From: an uncultured Gemmobacter sp.
Lineage (GTDB): Bacteria > Pseudomonadota > Alphaproteobacteria > Rhodobacterales > Rhodobacteraceae
Reading direction: 5' to 3'
NCBI GenBank assembly: GCA_937983495.1
Contig: CALKAA010000284.1
Span: 1 to 26,589 of the forward strand
Length of the DNA: 26,589 nucleotides
Shown piece by piece: positions 14,773 through 20,670 of the stretch. Under the pieces are notes generated by a model, which made no database searches, was not told the origin of the DNA, and saw only the letters and a program-made list of their open reading frames with translations. The position numbers and the translations under genes are program-made. Each line of letters begins with the position of its first letter. Within the stretch, counting starts at the first letter, position 1.

Positions 14773-15564
14773 ATGCTGATTGCCGAGAACATGGTGGTTA
14801 CGCTGGGGCAACGCCCGGTTTTGCATGGCGTTGATTTTACTGCGCGTCCCGGCGAGGTGACGGCAATCGTCGGCCCCAATGGCTCGGGCAAGACGACCTT
14901 GTTGCGGGCGCTGTCCGGGGATCTGCCGTTTCGCGGTGCTGCCAGCCTGAATGGTATGCCCATCGCTCGCACGCCGGTCTGGCAATTGGCCGCGATGCGC
15001 GCGGTGCTGGCGCAATCTACCCCTGTTGGATTTGCCTTCACCGTGCTGGAGGTGGTGCGTCTCGGTCTGGCTTCCAGTGCCAACCATGAGGCCGCCCCAC
15101 GCGTAGCCTTGGCCCAGGTGGGGCTTGCCGGTTATGAGGCAAGGCTTTTCCCTGAACTGTCGGGGGGCGAGCAGGCCCGTGTCCATCTGGCGCGTGTGCT
15201 GGTTCAGCTTGGCACCCCGACTGGCCCTGATGGCCCGCGCTGGCTGTTCCTGGACGAGCCGGTTGCCGCACTCGACATCGGGCATCAGTTGCTGGTGATG
15301 CGGCTTGCCGCCGCCTTTGCCGAAGCCGGAGGCGGCGTTGTGGCTGTGTTGCACGATCTCAATCTGACAGCACAGTTTGCGGCCTCGACGGCCCTGCTCG
15401 CCGAGGGGGGCCTTGTCGCGCAAGGCCCCACGACCGAGGTGCTGAGCGACAGTCGTCTGAGTGCCGCCTATCGCTGCCCGATCCGTCTGAATGTCGCACC
15501 CGAGCTGGGGCGCTGGTTCCTGCCACAAATGGCAGGGGCTGTGCCTGCCGGATTGCCTGCCTGA
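14773..15564 (+). CDS. hmuV: Heme ABC transporter ATP-binding protein HmuV
   Basis: A 263-residue ABC ATPase that powers heme import through HmuU. Walker A GPNGSGKT (34-41), Q-loop near Q81, signature LSGGEQ (129-134), Walker B WLFLDEP (157-163) and switch histidine H194 in VLHDLNL are all present, so it should be active. GGAGG immediately before the hmuU stop serves as ribosome-binding site. An acidic Thr/Pro/Gly-rich insert (VQLGTPTGPDGP) precedes Walker B, as is common in alphaproteobacterial HmuV. Confidence 0.95.
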   Translation: MLIAENMVVTLGQRPVLHGVDFTARPGEVTAIVGPNGSGKTTLLRALSGDLPFRGAASLNGMPIARTPVWQLAAMRAVLAQSTPVGFAFTVLEVVRLGLASSANHEAAPRVALAQVGLAGYEARLFPELSGGEQARVHLARVLVQLGTPTGPDGPRWLFLDEPVAALDIGHQLLVMRLAAAFAEAGGGVVAVLHDLNLTAQFAASTALLAEGGLVAQGPTTEVLSDSRLSAAYRCPIRLNVAPELGRWFLPQMAGAVPAGLPA

Positions 15565-15596
15565 CCCTTTGACATCTGGAAGACCAAGAGACCGCC

Positions 15597-16577
15597 ATGC
15601 GCCTGTCAGCCCTCCTCCTCGCTGCCACCCTGTTGCCGCTGCCCCTGGCCGCGCAAGACAGGGCGGTGCCGCAACCGCTTGTTCCACCAGCCGAAAGCGT
15701 TCCGCCGTTTTCACGCGCGGAAGGTAGCCCGCAACTTGCGCCGATGCCCCCGTCGGTGACGCTCCCGCCCCCGTCGGTTCCATCCCCGTCGGTTCCATCC
15801 ACGTCGGTTCCGCCCAGGTCGCTCCCGGATGCCCCGGTTGCTCCGGCGAGGGTGCCGCCCGTTGTGCCTACAGCGCCGGAGGCCAGCCCGACCGCGATGC
15901 CGGCCCACGACCTTTCCCCGATGGGAATGTATGAACAGGCGCATTGGGTGGTGAAGGCGGTCATGCTGTGGCTCTTGGCGGCGTCGTTTCTCAGTTGGAC
16001 GGTGCTGCTCTATAAATCTGTCGAGCTGCTCTTTGCGCGCCGCCGCCTGCGCCGCAGTCACCGTCTGCTGCATGCAGCACCTGGGCTGGCCGAGGCGGGG
16101 CAGACCCTCGCCCGCCGTCATGATCCGGTGGCGGTCATGGTGCGCGCCGTGGCCGAAGAGCTGGGCCGTTCGACCCCGGCCTTGCCTCGCGCAGGCGGTG
16201 AGGGTGTGAAGGAACGCTCAGCTTCACTGGTTGAACGGCTCGAGGGGCAGGCCGCGGCCCGCATCCGCCGTGGCACCGGGCTTCTCGCCACCATTGGCTC
16301 CACCGCGCCATTTGTGGGGCTGTTCGGCACGGTCTGGGGTATCATGAATTCCTTCATCGGCATTGCCGAAACCAAGACCACCAATCTTGCCGTGGTTGCT
16401 CCGGGTATCGCCGAGGCGCTGCTGGCCACCGCCATCGGCCTGGTTGCCGCCATCCCGGCTGTGATGATCTACAACCACTTCGCTCGCGTGATTGCCGGTT
16501 ATCGCCTGGCGCTTGGCGATGCGGGCGCGGCTGTGCTGCGCCATCTCAGTCGCGATCTCGATTTGCAAAAGGTCTAA
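15597..16577 (+). CDS. exbB: TonB-system energiser ExbB with long Pro-rich periplasmic extension
   Basis: A proton-channel component of the ExbB-ExbD-TonB motor, 326 residues. A signal peptide (1-19, MRLSALLLAATLLPLPLAA) is followed by a Pro/Ser/Val-rich periplasmic extension of about 90 residues. The MotA/ExbB core then has membrane helices at about 119-138, 230-252 and 268-292. The conserved GTGLLATIGSTAPFVGLFGTVWGIMNSF and APGIAEALLATAIGLVAAIPAVMIYN segments line the channel. This longer, signal-peptide-bearing ExbB class is known from TonB systems in proteobacteria. The extension contains a 15-bp tandem repeat at the DNA level (15771-15815). It starts 32 bp after hmuV and ends three bases before exbD. 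Confidence 0.94.
   Translation: MRLSALLLAATLLPLPLAAQDRAVPQPLVPPAESVPPFSRAEGSPQLAPMPPSVTLPPPSVPSPSVPSTSVPPRSLPDAPVAPARVPPVVPTAPEASPTAMPAHDLSPMGMYEQAHWVVKAVMLWLLAASFLSWTVLLYKSVELLFARRRLRRSHRLLHAAPGLAEAGQTLARRHDPVAVMVRAVAEELGRSTPALPRAGGEGVKERSASLVERLEGQAAARIRRGTGLLATIGSTAPFVGLFGTVWGIMNSFIGIAETKTTNLAVVAPGIAEALLATAIGLVAAIPAVMIYNHFARVIAGYRLALGDAGAAVLRHLSRDLDLQKV
15771..15815 (+). repeat. 15-bp tandem repeat within exbB
   Basis: CCGTCGGTTCCATCC occurs exactly twice (15771-15785, 15786-15800), followed by a third copy with three changes (15801-15815). Degenerate related units flank it on both sides (CCGTCGGTGACGCTC near 15750; AGGTCGCTCCCGGAT after 15815). It encodes a Pro-Ser-Val-Pro-Ser type repeat. 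The unit is a multiple of three, so copy-number changes keep the frame. Confidence 0.85.
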
Positions 16578-16580
16578 GTC

Positions 16581-17009
16581 ATGGCAGGTGGAATTCGCGA
16601 AAGCGACGATCTCGACGAGGCGCATGAGATCAACGTGACGCCGTTCATTGACGTTATGCTGGTGCTTCTCATCATCTTCATGGTGGCGGCCCCGCTGTCC
16701 ACTGTGGATGTGCCTGTCAGCCTGCCGACGGCTGGTGTCCCGCCGGCGCAGCGGCCCGATCAGCCGCTGATCGTGACGCTTCAGGCCGATCTGGCGCTGT
16801 CTTTCGGCAATGCTCCTGTCACCCGTGAAGCGCTGGTTGCCACGATCCGAAGCGCAGCCGGGCCGCAGGCCCCCGGTGCGCCCGAGCCGCGCATCTATCT
16901 GCGCGCCGACAAGGCGGTGGCTTATGGCGATCTGATGGGGGTGATGCAGGTCTTGCGCGACGGCGGTTTTGCACAGGTTGCCCTGATGGCTGAGGAGGCC
17001 GCACCATGA
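16581..17009 (+). CDS. exbD: TonB-system protein ExbD
   Basis: A 142-residue inner-membrane protein with one N-terminal membrane helix and a periplasmic domain; its dimer sits inside the ExbB pentamer and couples protons to TonB. The N-terminus EINVTPFIDVMLVLLIIFMVAAPL contains the essential membrane aspartate (Asp24). The periplasmic part (about 45-140) has the usual IYLRADKAVAYGDLMGVMQVLRDGGF end. It starts three bases after exbB and overlaps tonB by four bases (ATGA). Confidence 0.95.
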   Translation: MAGGIRESDDLDEAHEINVTPFIDVMLVLLIIFMVAAPLSTVDVPVSLPTAGVPPAQRPDQPLIVTLQADLALSFGNAPVTREALVATIRSAAGPQAPGAPEPRIYLRADKAVAYGDLMGVMQVLRDGGFAQVALMAEEAAP

Positions 17010-17785
17010 CAGACTGGACCGAGCATCTTGCCCGTGGCCGGCGTTGGGCCGAAGCGGCTTTCTGGATCTTGGCGGCCGTCATGGTCGCACTGTCTCTGGC
17101 CGCAGGCACCGCATTGGCGCTGTGGCTCGATGTGAGCGTCGGGACCAAATCTGCGCAGGAAACCACGATCATCATCGACCTGAATGCTCTGCCTCCAGTG
17201 GAGGCGCTGGCAGAATTGCCGCCAGTAGAAGAGGTTACCGCCGAACCCGAGCCCGAACCTGCACCTGAACCGCCTCCTGTGATCAAGGCGGCGATCCCTG
17301 ATCCTTTGGCCCCCGATCCGTTGGTGCCGGTGCCCGAGGTGAAACCAGAGCCGAAAGTTGAGCGCAAGCCCGACCCAAGGCCCAAGCCAGAGGTCAAACC
17401 CAAGGCCAAGAAGGAGGCCAAACCCAAGGCCGAACCCAAACCCAAGAAAACGGCCAAGGCTGAGACACGCATGCAGGCCGGGGCTGTCGGCTCGAAAGCA
17501 TCCAAGGGCAAGGCCACGGCCAATGCTCGTGCCAAATGGCATGCCAAGGTGCAATCGCAGCTCACGCGGCAATTGCAGAAAAAGAGTTTCAAGGCCAAAG
17601 GCACCAAATTGACCCTGCGTATCAAGGTTGCCGCTGACGGCTCCTTCTCGGCGGCTGTCGCCAGTTCCAGTGGCAAGGCCGATCTGGATGCGGCTGTGAT
17701 GGCGCAATTGCGTCGATTGGGGCGTTTGGCCGTGCCACCGGATGGTCAGGCAGAAACCCTGCGTTTGCCAGTCGTGCTGCGCTGA
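17006..17785 (+). CDS. tonB: TonB-family energy-transducing protein
   Basis: A 259-residue protein that spans the periplasm and transmits ExbBD energy to an outer-membrane receptor, here most likely a heme receptor. One membrane helix lies at about 18-41. A Pro/Glu-rich and then Pro/Lys-rich spacer follows (about 62-157, with PEPEPAPEPP and repeated KPK/KPE units). The C-terminal TonB domain (about 175-259, WHAKVQSQLTRQLQKKSFKAKGTKLTLRIKVAADGSFSA...LDAAVMAQLRRLGRLAVPPDG) closes it. The change from acidic to basic repeats fits an extended polyproline rod. It is the last gene of the heme operon, 72 bp before the LOV-kinase gene. Confidence 0.93.
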   Translation: MTDWTEHLARGRRWAEAAFWILAAVMVALSLAAGTALALWLDVSVGTKSAQETTIIIDLNALPPVEALAELPPVEEVTAEPEPEPAPEPPPVIKAAIPDPLAPDPLVPVPEVKPEPKVERKPDPRPKPEVKPKAKKEAKPKAEPKPKKTAKAETRMQAGAVGSKASKGKATANARAKWHAKVQSQLTRQLQKKSFKAKGTKLTLRIKVAADGSFSAAVASSSGKADLDAAVMAQLRRLGRLAVPPDGQAETLRLPVVLR

Positions 17786-17796
17786 GAGACTGTTGG

Positions 17797-17855
17797 GCCT
17801 TAACGCTTCGTTAGGCGCTCTCCCCTAACTTCAGGACGGAAGTCAGGGGAGAGCG
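17797..17855 (+). promoter_or_regulatory. Two-hairpin leader covering the ribosome-binding site of the LOV kinase gene
   Basis: Hairpin 1: GCC-T-TAACG (17797-17805) with CGTTAGGC (17809-17816), loop CTT. Hairpin 2: CGCTCTCCCCT-A-ACTTC (17816-17832) with GAAGT-C-AGGGGAGAGCG (17839-17855), 16 pairs and one A/C mismatch, loop AGGACG. Its right arm contains GGGGA (17846-17850), the ribosome-binding site eight bases before GTG 17858. GTTAGG (17810-17815) of hairpin 1 can also pair with CCTAAC (17824-17829) of hairpin 2, so the two structures could exclude each other. It could also be the tonB terminator, but it has no T-run. Confidence 0.6.
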
Positions 17856-17857
17856 AC

Positions 17858-20134
17858 GTGAAACTGGCCGTCGTCGAAGACAATGCGATGATCCGAAGCG
17901 TGCTTCTGGCCGTGCTGGAGGATATGCCGGATTGCCTGGCCAGCGGCTTCGAAGCCGCTCTCCCCGCGTTAGAGGCGTGTCAGCACACGGATTTCGACCT
18001 TTTCATCCTGGATCAGCGTCTGCCTGACCTCACCGGGCTGGAAACCTTGCAGAAACTGCGCGCCGATCCGCGTTTTGCCCATGCCCCTGTCGTTATGGTC
18101 ACGGCCGATTCGGATCGCGCCCTGCGGTTGGAAGCGATCCGGGCTGGTGCCACGGATTTTCTGACAAAACCCTTCAATATCGAGGAATTGCGGCTGAGGC
18201 TTGGCAACCTGCTGGCCTTGCGACAAGCACAGAAGGATGTGGCCGCGCGCGAGAACCTGCTTTCGGCTGTGATTGATGCATCAACCGCCAGCATCGTGAT
18301 TGGGGATGCCACCCGCCCCGAGGTGCCCCTGATTCTGGCCAACCGCGCCTTTGAGCGGTTGTCGGGGTATGATCGGGCCGAAGTTCTCGGCCAGAATTGC
18401 CGGTTCCTGAGTGCAGAGGCCCCCGATCATCCGGTGCGCCGTGCCCTGCATGATGCGGTTACCCTGCGCCAATCCGGCAAGTTCCGTTTGCGCAATCGCC
18501 GCCGCTCGGGCGAGCTGTTCTGGAACCAGATCGACCTTCACCCGGTGCCTGCGCCGGGCCCAATGGCAAGTTATATCGTTGCCACGCAAACCGATGTGAC
18601 CGCAGAGGTGGAGGCCTCGCAATCACGCGACAGGCTTGATGCTCGTCTGGCAGGGATTGCGCAGTTGAGCGGGGCCTGGTTTTTCGAGTTTGATCGTGAC
18701 CTGCGGCTGTCATACCTGTCCGCAGCCATGGCGCGCGCACTTGATGTGGTGCCAGAGGAGGTGCAGGGGCTTTCGGTGGATACTGTCGGCCGCCATATCG
18801 CGGTTGATCTTGCCGGGCAAAGTGGCAGCTTGCGCGCGCTTTTTGAGCGTAGGGAGGCGGTGTCGCATGTGTCGCTGCGCGTGCAGCGCCGTGACGGTTC
18901 GTTTTGCTGGATGCAGGCCAGCGCCGCACCGTTTCTGACTGTTGAGGGGGCTTTCGACGGGATTAGAGGCTTTGCCAGCGATGTCAGCGCGCTGGTGGCT
19001 GCGCGTGACGCCGCGCAACGGGCAGAACGGGCCCAAGCGGCTTTCATCGCGATGATGAGCCATGAGTTGCGGACACCTTTGACGGCCATCATTGGCTTGT
19101 CGGAAATGCTGGAGGCCAGCTGCCGGACCGAAAGCCGCCGCGTTGACCTGGCAACAATCCGCCAGGCTGCCACCGATCTGACGGATGTGCTGGCTGATGT
19201 GCTGGATCACACGCAACTTGAAAGCGGCCAGCTCACACTTGCCAGCGCTCCGGTTTCGCTTGCCGATCTTCTCTCTGCCATGGTGGAGGAACATCGCCCC
19301 AAGGCGGTTGCGCGCGGCCTCGATCTGCGACTGGAGGTCGAGGGGGAGGCCAGCGCGCTACGACTGGGGGACGCTGGGCGGTTAAGGCAGATTTTGCGCA
19401 ATCTTCTCGATAACGCCCTGCGGTTTACCGAGACAGGTAGTGTTCGTTTGACGCTTGATCTTGCGGATGATGCGCATCTCGCAATCGAGGTCGCCGATAC
19501 CGGCATCGGGGTAAAGGCCGAGGATCATGACCGCATTTTCCTGCCGTTCTTTCAAGTTGACGCCTCCATGGGGCGCACCCATACCGGTCGCGGCCTGGGT
19601 TTGAGCATCGCGCGCAAACTGACCGAAGCCATGGGCGGGCGGCTCTCCTTGCGCTCGGCCCTCGGCGAGGGGGCTGTGTTCCGACTGGACTTGCCGTTGC
19701 GCGTGCCGCCAGGCCTTGCAGCCTCTGGGGGATCGACCAAAGCTATTGATCTCACAGGGGCAACGGTTTTGGTGGCGGATGACAATGCGGCCAATCGCAA
19801 GTTGTTGTCGCTGATGCTGTCACGTCTGGGAGCAGAAGTGACGCTTGCCGAAGATGGGCGCGCCGCGCTTGATGCCTGGGCACCCGACAGGTTCGATGCG
19901 CTGTTGCTGGACATCAATATGCCTGCCCTGACCGGGACAGAAGTCATTTCTGAAATACGGTTGCGCGAGCGATGCGCGCAACTGGTTCCTGTGCCTGCTT
20001 TCGCCGTCACCGCGAATGCCCGTCCTGAACAGGTGGAAACCTATAGGGCAGCAGGCTTTGATGGCTGCATCGCGAAACCCTTGAACCTTGGCACTCTTTC
20101 GGGGGCTTTGGGCCCCCGTTTGCCGCAACACTGA
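17858..20134 (+). CDS. Hybrid histidine kinase with LOV photosensor: REC-LOV-PAS-HisKA-HATPase-REC
   Basis: A soluble 758-residue signalling protein, GTG start. The first receiver domain (1-118) has Asp52 as phospho-acceptor with Glu7/Asp8 and Lys104. A PAS domain at about 130-250 carries LOV hallmarks: GQNCRFL with the photoactive Cys181, Asn213 in LRNRRRSG, Asn223 in FWNQIDL and Gln244 in IVATQTDVT, i.e. the residues that bind FMN and form the blue-light adduct. A second PAS follows (about 262-383). HisKA has His402 in SHELRTPL; the ATPase has N-box Asn515/Asn519, DTGIG from 547 and TGRGLGLSI from 577. The C-terminal receiver (634-753) has Asp685 and Lys740. No membrane segment or DNA-binding domain is present. 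Flavin binding and light sensing are inferred from motif conservation. The leader hairpins suggest translational control. Confidence 0.92.
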   Translation: MKLAVVEDNAMIRSVLLAVLEDMPDCLASGFEAALPALEACQHTDFDLFILDQRLPDLTGLETLQKLRADPRFAHAPVVMVTADSDRALRLEAIRAGATDFLTKPFNIEELRLRLGNLLALRQAQKDVAARENLLSAVIDASTASIVIGDATRPEVPLILANRAFERLSGYDRAEVLGQNCRFLSAEAPDHPVRRALHDAVTLRQSGKFRLRNRRRSGELFWNQIDLHPVPAPGPMASYIVATQTDVTAEVEASQSRDRLDARLAGIAQLSGAWFFEFDRDLRLSYLSAAMARALDVVPEEVQGLSVDTVGRHIAVDLAGQSGSLRALFERREAVSHVSLRVQRRDGSFCWMQASAAPFLTVEGAFDGIRGFASDVSALVAARDAAQRAERAQAAFIAMMSHELRTPLTAIIGLSEMLEASCRTESRRVDLATIRQAATDLTDVLADVLDHTQLESGQLTLASAPVSLADLLSAMVEEHRPKAVARGLDLRLEVEGEASALRLGDAGRLRQILRNLLDNALRFTETGSVRLTLDLADDAHLAIEVADTGIGVKAEDHDRIFLPFFQVDASMGRTHTGRGLGLSIARKLTEAMGGRLSLRSALGEGAVFRLDLPLRVPPGLAASGGSTKAIDLTGATVLVADDNAANRKLLSLMLSRLGAEVTLAEDGRAALDAWAPDRFDALLLDINMPALTGTEVISEIRLRERCAQLVPVPAFAVTANARPEQVETYRAAGFDGCIAKPLNLGTLSGALGPRLPQH

Positions 20135-20670
20135 TGGGACGATCGAAAACCATGACCCATACCTTGAAACACCTGCTTGCGATTTGTCTGGCCCTGTGGC
20201 TGGCGCTTCCGTCTGCATCCGTCGCAGAACCCCTCGCGACGCCGACTGGAGAGGTTATCCTCGAGATGGGCGGGGCGGTGTCCATCACGAATGGCGATGG
20301 CGTCGCGCGTTTTGACTTGCCGCTGCTGGACGCCCTTCCCCAGAGAGAGACTCGCACCAATACTCCTTGGTATGATGGTGTGCATGTCTTTTCCGGTCCA
20401 ACCTTCACAGATCTGCTCGCTGCGGTCGGGGCCGAGGGCAGCACGCTACGGGTGACTGCCATCAATGATTATGCGGTCGAGATGCCGATCGCAGAACTGA
20501 CGTCACACCCTGTCATTCTGGCCACACGTCTTGATGGTGAGGAGATGTCGATCCGCGACAAGGGGCCGCTTTTCGTCATCTTTCCTTTTGACGAAGCGCC
20601 GGAACTGGTGAATGAGCTGTCATTCTCCCGATCGGTCTGGCAGGTCCGACAGATCGAGGTTCTGCCATGA
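20134..20670 (+). CDS. Exported sulfite-oxidase-fold (Oxidored_molyb-like) protein without the Mo cysteine
   Basis: A 178-residue protein; its ATG overlaps the preceding TGA by one base (a second ATG at 20152 is the alternative). A signal peptide ends near ALPSASVAEP. The mature part follows the molybdopterin-oxidoreductase core pattern seen in YedY/sulfite oxidase: FSGPTFTDLLAAVG, then VTAINDYAVEMPIAEL, VILATRLDGEEMSIRDKGPLFVIFPFDE and the ending VWQVRQIEV. It is much shorter than a full enzyme, and the mature chain has no cysteine, so the thiolate that holds molybdenum in sulfite oxidases is absent. It may be a sensory or ligand-binding version of the fold feeding the membrane kinase whose gene overlaps its end by four bases. 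The fold call is good; enzymatic function is doubtful. Confidence 0.75.
   Translation: MGRSKTMTHTLKHLLAICLALWLALPSASVAEPLATPTGEVILEMGGAVSITNGDGVARFDLPLLDALPQRETRTNTPWYDGVHVFSGPTFTDLLAAVGAEGSTLRVTAINDYAVEMPIAELTSHPVILATRLDGEEMSIRDKGPLFVIFPFDEAPELVNELSFSRSVWQVRQIEVLP

Noticed and set aside
14632..15798. 388-residue minus-strand open frame opposite hmuU/hmuV/exbB
   Set aside because: It crosses three well-supported plus-strand genes and shows no domain pattern.
15771..15815. Possible CRISPR-like array
   Set aside because: The units are 15 bp, directly adjacent with no spacers, and encode a Pro-rich protein segment.
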